Below, piece after piece: positions 1 to 11,035 of a DNA stretch of 64,000 bases (positions are counted from its first letter, which is position 1; every line of letters starts with the position of its first letter). Below the pieces are notes generated by a model that was given only the letters and a program-made list of their open reading frames with translations, was not told the origin of the DNA and searched no databases. Source of the DNA: Tipula vernalis (taxonomy: Eukaryota > Arthropoda > Insecta > Diptera > Tipulidae); NCBI GenBank assembly GCA_958295665.1, contig OY282560.1:46190333-46254332 (forward strand). The letters are read 5' to 3'. The position numbers were made by a program, and so were the translations under genes.

Positions 1-3000
1 CTACAGCTCAGCCGATTCAGAGCTGTAAAAATTCAAAATCTGCAATTGTGCTCCGATTGGGTTTCTTGATACCTCAAATGATAGGTCTCGGGGCTTGTAA
101 TTGTTAAGCCAAACTGCATTTAAATTGGTTGATTATTTCCATACATTTCACAGAAAAATCTATTCGAAGAAATCACCTTACTATAGCTCAGCCGATTCAA
201 AGTTGTAAAAATCCAAAATCTGCAATTGTGCTCAGAATGCGGTTCTTGATACCTCAAATGATAGGTCACGGGACCTGTAATTGCTATACCATACATTTCG
301 TAGAAAATTCGATTTGAAGAAAATCACCTTACTACAGCTCAGCCGATTCAGAACTGTAAAAATCCAAAATCTGCAATTGTTCTCCGATTGAGTTTCTTGA
401 TACCTTAAATGATAGGTCTCGGGACTTGTAATTGTTAAGCCAAACTGCATTTAAATTGGTTGATTATTTCCATACATTTCACAGAAAAATCTATTCGAAG
501 AAATCACCTTACTATAGCTCAGCCTATTCAAAGTTGTAAAAATCCAAAATCTGCAATTGTGCTCAGAATGCGGTTCTTGATACCTCAAATGATAGGTCAC
601 GGGACCTGTAATTGCTATACCATACATTTCGTAGAAAATTCGATTCGAAGAAAATCACCTTACTACAGCTCAGCCAATTCAGAGCTGTAAAAATTCAAAT
701 TCTGCAATTGCGCTCCGATTGGGTTTCTTGATACCTCAAATGATAGGTCTCGGGACTCGTAATTGTTAAGCCAAACTGCATTTAAATTGGTTGATTATTT
801 CCATACATTTCACAGAAAAATCTATTCGAAGAAATCACCTTACTATAGCTCAGCCGATTTAGAGTTGTAAAAATCCAAAATCTGCAATTGTGCTCAGAAT
901 GCGGTTCTTGATACCTCAAATGATAGGTCACGGGACCTGTAATTGCTATACCATACATTTCGTAGAAAATTCGATTCGAAGAAAATCACCTTACTACAGC
1001 TCAGCCGATTCAGAACTGTAAAAATCCAAAATCTGCAATTGTGCTCCGATTGAGTTTCTTGATACCTTAAATGATAGGTCTCGGGACTTGTAATTGTTAA
1101 GCCAAACTGCATTTAAATTAGTTGATTATTTCCATACATTTCACAGAAAAATCGATTAGAAGAAATCACCTTACTATAGCTCAGCCTATTCAAAGTTGTA
1201 AAAATCCAAAATCTGCAATTGTGCTCAGAATGCGGTTCTTGATACCTCAAATGATAGGTCACGGGACCGCTATACCATACATTTCGTAGAAAATTCGATT
1301 TGAAGAAAATCACCTTACTACAGCTCAGCCGATTCAGAGCTGTAGAAATCCAAAATCTGCAATTGTGCTCCGATTGAGTTTCTTGATACCTTAAATGATA
1401 GGTCTCGGGACTTGTAATTGTTAAGCCAAACTGCATTTAAATTGGTTGATTATTTCCATACATTTCACAGAAAAATCTATTCGAAGAAATCAACTTACTA
1501 TAGCTCAGCCGATTCAGAGTTGTAAAAATCCAAAATCTGCAATTGTGCTCAGAATGCGGTTCTTGATACCTCAAATGATAGGTCACGGGACCTGTAATTG
1601 CTATACCATACATTTCGTAGAAAATTCGATTCAAAGAAAATCACCTTACTACAGCTCAGCCGATTCAGAGCTGTAAAAATTCAAAATCTGCAATTGTGCT
1701 CCGACCTGATACCTCAAATGATAGGTCTCGGGGCTTGTAATTGTTAAGCCAAACTGCATTTAAATTGGTTGATTATTTCCATACATTTCACAGAAAAATC
1801 TATTCGAAGAAATCACCTTACTATAGCTCAGCCGATTCAAAGTTGTAAAAATCCAAAATCTGCAATTGTGCTCAGAATGCGGTTCTTGATACCTCAAATG
1901 ATAGGTCACGGGACCTGTAATTGCTATACCATACATTTCGTAGAAAATTCGATTTGAAGAAAATCACCTTACTACAGCTCAGCCGATTCAGAGCTGTAGA
2001 AATCCAAAATCTGCAATTGTGCTCCGATTGAGTTTCTTGATACCTTAAATGATAGGTCTCGGGACTTGTAATTGTTAAGCCAAACTGCATTTAAATTGGT
2101 TGATTATTTCCATACATTTCACAGAAAAGTCGATTCGAATAAATCAACTTACTATAGCTCAGCCGATTCAGAGTTGTAAAAATCCAAAATCTGCAATTGT
2201 GCTCAGAATGCGGTTCTTGATACCTCAAATGATAGGTCACGGGACCTGTAATTGCTATACCATACATTTCGTAGAAAATTCGATTCGAAGAAAATCACCT
2301 TACTACAGCTCAGCCAATTCAGAGCTGTAAAAATTCAAAATCTGCAATTGCGCTCCGATTGGGTTTCTTGATACCTCAAATGATAGGTCTCGGGACTTGT
2401 AATTGTTAAGCCAAACTGCATTTAAATTGGTTGATTATTTCCATACATTTCACAGAAAAATCTATTCGAAGAAATCACCTTACTATAGCTCAGCCGATTC
2501 AGAGTTGTAAAAATCCAAAATCTGCAATTGTGCTCAGAATGCGGTTCTTGATACCTCAAATGATAGGTCACGGGACCTGTAATTGCTATACCATACATTT
2601 CGTAGAAAATTCGATTCGAAGAAAATCACCTTACTACAGCTCAGCCGATTCAGAACTGTAAAAATCCAAAATCTGCAATTGTGCTCCGATTGAGTTTCTT
2701 GATACCTTAAATGATAGGTCTCGGGACTTGTAATTGTTAAGCCAAACTGCATTTAAATTGGTTGATTATTTCCATACATTTCACAGAAAAGTCGATTCGA
2801 ATAAATCACCTTACTATAGCTCAGCCGATTCAAACTTGTAAAAATCCAAAATCTGCAATTGTGCTCAGAATGCGGTTCTTGATACCTCAAATGATAGGTC
2901 ACGGGACCTGTAATTGCTATACCATACATTTCGTAGAAAATTCGATTCAAAGAAAATCACCTTACTACAGCTCAGCCGATTCAGAGCTGTAAAAATTCAA

Positions 3001-6000
3001 AATCTGCAATTGTGCTCCGATTGGGTTTCTTGATACCTCAAATGATAGGTCTCGGGGCTTGTAATTGTTAAGCCAAACTGCATTTAAATTGGTTGATTAT
3101 TTCCATACATTTCACAGAAAAATCTATTCGAAGAAATCACCTTACTATAGCTCAGCCGATTCAAAGTTGTAAAAATCCAAAATCTGCAATTGTGCTCAGA
3201 ATGCGGTTCTTGATACCTCAAATGATAGGTCACGGGACCTGTAATTGCTATACCATACATTTCGTAGAAAATTCGATTCAAAGAAAATCACCTTACTACA
3301 GCTCAGCCGATTCAGAGCTGTAAAAATTCAAAATCTGCAATTGTGCTCCGATTGGGTTTCTTGATACCTCAAATGATAGGTCTCGGGGCTTGTAATTGTT
3401 AAGCCAAACTGCATTTAAATTGGTTGATTATTTCCATACATTTCACAGAAAAGTCGATTCGAATAAATCACCTTACTATAGCTCAGCCGATTCAGAGTTG
3501 TAAAAATCCAAAATCTGCAATTGTGCTCAGAATGCGGTTCTTGATACCTCAAATGATAGGTCACGGGACCTGTAATTGCTATACCATACATTTCGTAGAA
3601 AATTCGATTTGAAGAAAATCACCTTACTACAGCTCAGCCGATTCAGAACTGTAAAAATCAAAAATCTGCAATTGTGCTCCGATTGAGTTTCTTGATACCT
3701 TAAATGATAGGTCTCGGGACTTGTAATTGTTAAGCCAAACTGCATTTAAATTGGTTGATTATTTCCATACATTTCACAGAAAAATCTATTCGAAGAAATC
3801 ACCTTACTATAGCTCAGCCGATTCAGAGTTGTAAAAATCCAAAATCTGCAATTGTGCTCAGAATGCGGTTCTTGATACCTCAAATGATAGGTCACGGGAC
3901 CTGTAATTGCTATACCATACATTTCGTAGAAAATTCGATTCGAAGAAAATCACCTTACTACAGCTCAGCCAATTCAGAGCTGTAAAAATTCAAAATCTGC
4001 AATTGCGCTCCGATTGGGTTTCTTGATACCTCAAATGATAGGTCTCGGGACTTGTAATTGTTAAGCCAAACTGCATTTAAATTGGTTGATTATTTCCATA
4101 CATTTCACAGAAAAATCTATTCGAAGAAATCACCTTACTATAGCTCAGCCTATTCAAAGTTGTAAAAATCCAAAATCTGCAATTGTGCTCAGAGTGCGGT
4201 TCTTGAAACCTCAAATGATAGGTCACGGGACCTGTAATTGCTATACCATACATTTCGTAGAAAATTCGATTCGAAGAAAATCACCTTACTACAGCTCAGC
4301 CAATTCAGAGCTGTAAAAATTCAAAATCTGCAATTGCGCTCCGATTGGGTTTCTTGATACCTCAAATGATAGGTCTCGGGACTTGTAATTGTTAAGCCAA
4401 ACTGCATTTAAATTGGTTGATTATTTCCATACATTTCACAGAAAAGTCGATTCGAAGAAATCACCTTACTACAGCTCAGCCGATTCAGAGTTGTAAAAAT
4501 CCAAAATCTGCAATTGTGCTCAGAATGCGGTTCTTGATACCTCAAATGATAGGTCACGGGACCTGTAATTGCTATACCATACATTTCGTAGAAAATTCGA
4601 TTCGAAGAAAATCACCTTACTACAGCTCAGCCGATTCAGAGCTGTAAAAATCCAAAATCTGCAATTGTGCTCCGATTGAGTTTCTTGATACCTTAAATGA
4701 TAGGTCTCGGGACTTGTAATTGTTAAGCCAAACTGCATTTAAATTAGTTGATTATTTCCATACATTTCACAGAAAAATCGATTAGAAGAAATCACCTTAC
4801 TATAGCTCAGCCGATTCAGAGTTGTAAAAATCCAAAATCTGCAATTGTGCTCCGATTGAGTTTCTTGATACCTTAAATGATAGGTCTCGGGACTTGTAAT
4901 TGTTAAGCCAAACTGCATTTAAATTGGTTGATTATTTCCATACATTTCACAGAAAAGTCGATTCGAATAAATCACCTTACTGAGAGTTGTAAAAATCAAA
5001 AATCTGCAATTGTGCTCAGAATGCGGTTCTTGATACCTCAAATGATAGGTCACGGGACCTGTAATTGCTATACCATACATTTCGTAGAAAATTCGATTTG
5101 AAGAAAATCACCTTACTACAGCTCAGCCGATTCAGAACTGTAAAAATCCAAAATCTGCAATTGTGCTCCGATTGAGTTTCTTGATACCTTAAATGATAGG
5201 TCTCGGGACTTGTAATTGTTAAGCCAAACTGCATTTAAATTGGTTGATTATTTCCATACATTTCACAGAAAAATCTATTCGAAGAAATCACCTTACTATA
5301 GCTCAGCCGATTCAGAGTTGTAAAAATCCAAAATCTGCAATTGTGCTCAGAATGCGGTTCTTGATACCTCAAATGATAGGTCACGGGACCTGTAATTGCT
5401 ATACCATACATTTCGTAGAAAATTCGATTTGAAGAAAATCACCTTACTACAGCTCAGCCGATTCAGAGCTGTAGAAATCCAAAATCTGCAATTGTGCTCC
5501 GATTGAGTTTCTTGATACCTTAAATGATAGGTCTCGGGACTTGTAATTGTTAAGCCAAACTGCATTTAAATTGGTTGATTATTTCCATACATTTCACAGA
5601 AAAGTCGATTCGAATAAATCACCTTACTATAGCTCAGCCGATTCAGAGTTGTAAAAATCCAAAATCTGTAATTGTGCTCCGATTGAGTTTCTTGATACCT
5701 CAAATGATAGGTCTCGGGGCTTGTAATTGTTAAGCCAAACTGCATTTAAATTGGTTGATTATTTCCATACATTTCACAGAAAAATCTATTCGAAGAAATC
5801 ACCTTACTATAGCTCAGCCGATTCAAAGTTGTAAAAATCCAAAATCTGCAATTGTGCTCAGAATGCGGTTCTTGATACCTCAAATGATAGGTCACGGGAC
5901 CTGTAATTGCTATACCATACATTTCGTAGAAAATTCGATTCGAAGAAAATCACCTTACTACAGCTCAGCCGATTCAGAACTGTAAAAATCCAAAATCTGC

Positions 6001-7263
6001 AATTGTGCTCCGATTGAGTTTCTTGATACCTTAAATGATAGGTCTCGGGACTTGTAATTGTTAAGCCAAACTGCATTTAAATTGGTTGGTTATTTCCATA
6101 CATTTCACAGAAAAATCGATTCGAAGAAATCACCTTACTATAGCTCAGCCGATTCAAAGTTGTAAAAATCCAAAATCTGCAATTGTGCTCAGAATGCGGT
6201 TCTTGATACCTCAAATGATAGGTCACGGGACCTGTAATTGCTATACCATACATTTCGTAGAAAATTCGATTCGAAGAAAATCATCTTACTACAGCTCAGC
6301 CGATTCAGAGCTGTAAAAATCCAAAATCTGCAGTTGTGTTTCGATTGGGTTTCTTGATACCTCAAATGATAGGTCTCGGACTTGTAATTGTTAAGCCAAA
6401 CCGCATTTAAATTGGTTGATTATTTCCATACATTTCACAGAAAAATCGATTCGAAGAAATCACCTTACTATAGCTCAGCCGATTCAGAGTTGTGAAAATC
6501 CAAAATCTGCAATTGTGCTCCGATTACGGTTCTTGATACTTCAAATGATAGGTCACGGGACCTGTAATTGCTATACCATACATTTAGTAGAAAATTCGAT
6601 TCGAAGAAAATCACCTTACTACAGCTCAGCCGATTCAGAGCTGTAAAAATCCAAAATCTGCAATTGTGCTCCGATTGGGTTTCTTGATACCTCAAATGAT
6701 AGGTCTCGGGACTTGTAATTGTTAAGCCAAACTGCATTTAAATTGGTTGATTATTTCCATACATTTCACAGAAAAATCGATTCGAAGAAATCACCTTACT
6801 ATAGCTCAGCCGATTCAGAGCTGTAAAAATCCAAAATCTGCAATTGTGCTCCGATTGGGTTTCTTGATACCTCAAATGATAGGTCTCGGGACTTGTAATT
6901 GTTAAGCCAAACCGCATTTAAATTGGTTGATTATTTCCATACATTTCACAGAAAAATCGATTCGAAGAAATCACCTTACCTGCTCAGCCGATTCAGAGTT
7001 GTAAAAATCCAAAATCTGCAATTGTGCTCCGATTACGGTTCTTGATACTTCAAATGATAGGTCACGGGACCTGTAATTGCTATACCATACATTTAGTAGA
7101 AAATTCGATTCGAAGAAAATCACCTTACTACAGCTCAGCCGATTCAGAGTTGTAAAAATCCAAAATCTGCAATTGTGCTCCGATTTCTGTTCTTGATACC
7201 TTTAATGACAGGTCTCGAGATTTGTAACTGCTGTGCCAACGCATATTTAGATTCCATAATAAT
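1..7263 (+). repeat. Tandem satellite array, ~331-bp dimer of two ~165-bp monomers
   Basis: The same block recurs at a spacing of 331 bp for most of the stretch, about 22 dimers. Each dimer holds two related half-units: one with 'ttcacagaaaaatc' and 'gctcagaatgcggttcttg', the other with 'ttcgtagaaaattcgatt' and 'gctccgattg(g/a)gtttcttg'. Both share 'gctcagccgattcagag', 'aatccaaaatctgcaattg' and 'tgatacct(c/t)aaatgatagg'. Small deletions (about 7-8 bp near 1267 and 1704) and hybrid monomers near 4800, 5640 and 6750 change the register. The first base is already inside the array, so it continues to the left. The right edge meets a broken BEL/Pao gag at about 7263. The recurring ~72-76-codon open frames on both strands are by-products of the repeat and are not genes. 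Confidence 0.97.
7140..7263 (+). repeat. Divergent terminal satellite monomer (edge variant)
   Basis: The last monomer differs from the array consensus: 'gatttctgttcttgatacc', 'taatgacaggtctcgaga' and 'ctgctgtgccaacgcatat' replace the usual bases. The same variant words occur in the isolated copy inside the LINE at 31268-31592 (opposite strand). It is cut off within 'ccataataatt', directly against the BEL/Pao fragment. Confidence 0.8.
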
Positions 7264-7913
7264 TAACAAGATTGGAATGCTGAGTCTAAAAGCACTTTGC
7301 ACTTGACGTATTCACCATTTTTATTCATTACTTGGATTATAGCTGTTGAGAGTATTACTTGTTCGGTCGTGGTGAAACAATTTGAACCTAACGTTTGGGC
7401 GTTACATTGACCGTTAATAGTTACATGAGATGTTAGCGTTGATGGCACATGCACTATCGCATTATCGGATTGATTTGTTAACTCACCAGACGTTGCGTTG
7501 AAAGCATCTGGGTTGTGCAAGAAGGTGTTATGTCGTTTGCGGCATATTTTGCAGGACGAAAATCTGCATTGTGGAATTTGATGTCCTTTACGAAGACAAT
7601 TTACACACAACTGAAGCTGTTTAATTTTTTGAAATCGTTCAGTTGGTTTCAGTTTAAGCAATTGCTCACATTGTTGAATGTAATGACTAGTCGATTTGCA
7701 TACCTTGCACATAGTGCTAGATTGGCTAGATGAATTCATGGGCGTACGTGATTTTGAATTATATATTGTGTTTGATGATGATTTACGTGTTGTATTTGTA
7801 TTATTAACACGATTTTCGATCGTATGTACCGTTTTATTCAATATTCGAACTCTATTGTTAATGAATTCCAACACTGTAGTCCAAGTTGGTGCTTCTTGAT
7901 TTGATTGTGACAT
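7263..7913 (-). pseudogene. BEL/Pao retrotransposon gag with start of protease, truncated
   Basis: A 216-residue open frame. After a basic, Ser/Asn-rich region come three zinc-knuckle-like motifs in order: CKVCKSTSHYIQQC (CX2CX4HX4C), CVNCLRKGHQIPQC (CX2CX4HX4C) and CKICRKRHNTFLH (CX2CX3HX4H). This set is typical of the BEL/Pao gag-pol junction. The last residues read VLLDSAFQS, matching the start of the aspartic protease (family LLDSGSQ), with Gly replaced by Ala in the catalytic DSG. The frame then runs into the satellite edge and stops, so the protease, RT, RNase H and integrase are absent. Gag proteins package the element RNA, and this copy cannot do so autonomously. Confidence 0.85.
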
Positions 7914-9080
7914 TTCCTAAGCCCTACACCTATCCGGGTTCAGGCGATAATTCATTATATATGTGATAATACTATCCCACTGATCGATGGGCTGATTTTA
8001 AAGCGGCTTAATGACTGCAACAGTCATCTTCCAAGAATGAAATCTCAAAGAAACTTTTAACAAATTAATGATGCAGGAAACTTTCCTTGACTTTTATCAA
8101 TAATTAAAATGTGGTTACTCAATTCGAATTTCATATTTCTCACACACCAAGTGGTATAATAATGCGTAACCAAACAAAAAAATGCAATCTGTTCTGTTCG
8201 AATCAACTTGTACCATACAAGCAAATTTTCACGATCATCAAATCACAATCTCTAAATTAAAATATGGATCCGCACAGTCATAATTAGTTTATAGATTTTC
8301 AAAAATAAAAGTTAAAACTCAAATTTAGAAAGTATTTACTTTCGGTAAGTTCATTAACCCGTCAATGGTTGGCAATTATGTTTTATGTTTTTATTTTTTA
8401 TTATGATTCCGCGATGGTCTTTAACTTTAACCTATCGGTTACAAAAATTAATGGACAAATGGAGAGCAAAACGAATATGAAACGTGTAATTATGTGTAAT
8501 ATAATATTAGAATGGAGATCAGCAGCAAATGTGCAAATACACAAATACACGGACACAGATAAAATTTATAGCAGCATTGGCCTTATTCAACTGTAAAATA
8601 AATTGAAGACATTCGTTAAATTTATTAATTTTTGTGGTTTAATACTTACATAATTTATATAAATTTTGAAATATTTTTTGCACTAAATTTAGATATATTG
8701 CTGAATGACTTAGCCAGGTTTTCATTAGAGATAAATTAGTTTTTACGGTGGTTGGCGATTTAGATTTTCGAGATCACAAATTATTTTAACCCACAGTATG
8801 CGCGAACAAACTGTTGATAAATTACCTGAAAAGTTGTACGTGGGTATGGTATAGGTGAATCATCTCACACCTTATCAATTTCTCCACAAAAACAATAATT
8901 AGAAGCATAGTGTTGTGTTGTGGCAGCACTAATTAGTGGTGAATACGAAAAAAGGTCTAGGTAGGCATTCAGGGGCAAAATCCAACGAGACGAATGTGAC
9001 GGCGATGGCGCAGTTAGTGTAATCTGGCAAAGATGCAGGTAACATCGCTGCATAAAAACCTATTAGACCGCATCATGGTC
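7914..9080. other. AT-rich stretch without recognisable gene
   Basis: I see no conserved protein motif in either strand. The first ~100 bp may be upstream BEL gag remains. Short open frames (8369-8596 on +, 8865-9053 on -) have no supporting features. Confidence 0.5.
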
Positions 9081-9084
9081 AAGA

Positions 9085-9530
9085 CAACTTGATGTTCGAA
9101 TTGTGGTACCAGCGATTTGAAACTATTTTTATGACAGATGCAAAGTGGATTTGAATCACAGTTTTCGATCCGCTACAAGTCCCTGAAAATGGAAAAAGGA
9201 GCTGGTGAAGATTTTTCCGAGTATGCGGCACGGGTCAATCTGAAAGGCGAAAAGTTCAACATTACAAATTGAACATATTACAGTTTCAAAGTATTGATGT
9301 TTGTGCAGGGACTCAACAAACCGCTTGACGCTTAGATGCTAGAGAAATTCCTTAACAAGTTGGACAGCTAAGAGATGCATAAGGCGCTTTGAATAGTGAA
9401 GTGTTGACAATGCATTGGAAAACACATTGGAACAGCAAGGGACAAAAGGCAGAACAGAGCGTTAAGACGACAAAAGCAGAGTCACTGAAAGCAAAATTTC
9501 CGCTTCGAAAGTGTGGGCTTGCAACTTCCA
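9085..9530 (+). pseudogene. Ty3/Gypsy gag fragment, degenerate
   Basis: Reading through stops and shifts gives a Gypsy-type gag core: 'RSATSP' then 'KMEKGAGEDFSEYAARVN', followed by 'FKVLMFVQGLNKPLDA'. The spacing matches gag of insect Ty3/Gypsy elements (EYA..VN...F..LIFV.GL..P.D). Toward 9505-9530 a partial Cys-rich zinc-knuckle-like segment appears. Its matching pol part resumes at about 14130, on the far side of the LOA LINE, so the two were probably one element. Multiple stops make it non-functional. Confidence 0.65.
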
Positions 9531-9892
9531 CAAGTGCTCGTGTTACCTCCACGTGGTGACTGCTGGTAACTAGATTGTTGATTCTTTGGCGTTTAGGCCA
9601 AAACACGACGCTAAAGGAGTCAACCTTAAACAAATCGCTGGGCTGGGTTAAGGTGTTAATTGTACCGTGCCGATAATCGACCAGACTGGGGGCCCAGCTT
9701 TAAAACTAGCTCAGTCGCTAACGGTGGATCCGGATACTTGGCGCCCTCCGGATTAAGTAGCCTTATCTGTGTACTGCGGATCTCTGCACAGATGGATATT
9801 TCTTTCTCCCCAACTCGTGGGACCCATCATGGATCCAAACAAAAACACAAAACAACAAAAAGAGTCCGGCTCTCTAAAATATCCTGAAAAAT

Positions 9893-11035
9893 GTGGACAA
9901 CGAGACTCGGGTCTCTAGGCCTGCCTCTAAGTCTACAAATAATCGACGGGACATAAGCTCAAGCGAGGCTGGTCCCTCCACTCGAGTCACCAAATCTGAG
10001 TATACAAATACAAAGCGGAACCAAAGCACGAATGAAGCTGGTTCCTCAAAACCAACCTATAATACTAGGAGGAAGGCCTGGAGGGCCCTGGTTAAGGTCA
10101 ATAACATCTCGCTAGAAGACAGAACGGATAAAGCCAAAGCCACGTTTGCGTGGGCAAAAAAAAGTCACCGAGAAAAAGTCAGAAGGCTCTTCAGCTGGAA
10201 TACAGCTTAAAACAAACAGATCTCAGGAGGAAAGTCCTAAGATCGCAAAGCGAACAAAACTCCAAGCTACCGCTATGAGGCCTAATAACGAAGTCCTCAC
10301 AGCTGGTTGTGGCAATTATTGACAAATCCCAAGAGGATGGCAGTATCATGCCCGCCAATTGGAGAAAGGTGGAAGGGGCCTTAGCCACCACCTACCTGAA
10401 AGTCCTGTCGAAAAATCCAGGACCTGCTCCGACATGCCGGGATGCGTGAAACTGACTGCTTGTGCAGATCAGATGTCCCTGCTGCTTTATAAGAATGCAA
10501 TGGGAGGACTTAGCGGGGTATGGCCCGGAGCTAGCTTTGCTGTGATTGATAGGGAGGAGATCCCCTAAAGACCAAGAGCTAGGGTGTACATACCTTCGGA
10601 GCCTAGTGATCCGAAGGTGATACTCGCCTCCAGTTGTTGCATTTTGGCAACCAAGATTTGCCAACGCACAATTGGAAAGTTGCCAAGCTCGAGGAGAAAA
10701 AAGCTGACTGTAGGTCAGCTGTTATCATCTTAAACAGGAAGTCACTGACTGCACTGGAAAAATTCAACGGTTTAATCAACTATGGTTTCAGCGCAGTCAC
10801 ACTCAAGGTGTACAAGAAGGACGCGGACCAGTCGGAGGCTCCAAAGTCATCTTCAGAAACTACCGCGGTGCTTGATAGCTCATATGCGTGCGCGGGGGTA
10901 GCCAGCCAAGCGGAAACTCTCTCCACGGATATGGAGATATCAACGTCCATGGGGTCTTTAAAGAGGCTCTCAGAGGACTTCTCATCTGAGGATGAGTCTG
11001 ATGTTACTGTGGTGGAGAAGAGGCTGCAGAGATGA
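9893..11035 (+). pseudogene. LOA copy A ORF1 (gag-like), frameshifted
   Basis: Three pieces make up one ORF1: 9893-10210, 10359-10568 and 10634-11035. Shared blocks with copy E ORF1 are 'AWRALVK', 'ITAEKWK/MPANWRKVE', 'NPG(S/P)(P/A)P(S/T)CRDAG', 'VKLT(A/V)C(A/S)D' and 'NWK(V/I)(A/V)K'. LOA ORF1 proteins bind element RNA. No clear CCHC knuckle is visible here. The last codon overlaps the start of ORF2 in the tetranucleotide ATGA at 11032-11035. Confidence 0.75.

Noticed and set aside
129..6737. Dozens of near-identical 62-107-codon open frames on both strands of the satellite
   Set aside because: They follow the repeat period, occur on both strands at once, lack any protein feature, and break wherever the repeat has small deletions. 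They are by-products of a low-stop repeat.
1..7263. CRISPR array
   Set aside because: Repeats are contiguous ~165/331-bp units without unique spacers, and the DNA is eukaryotic.
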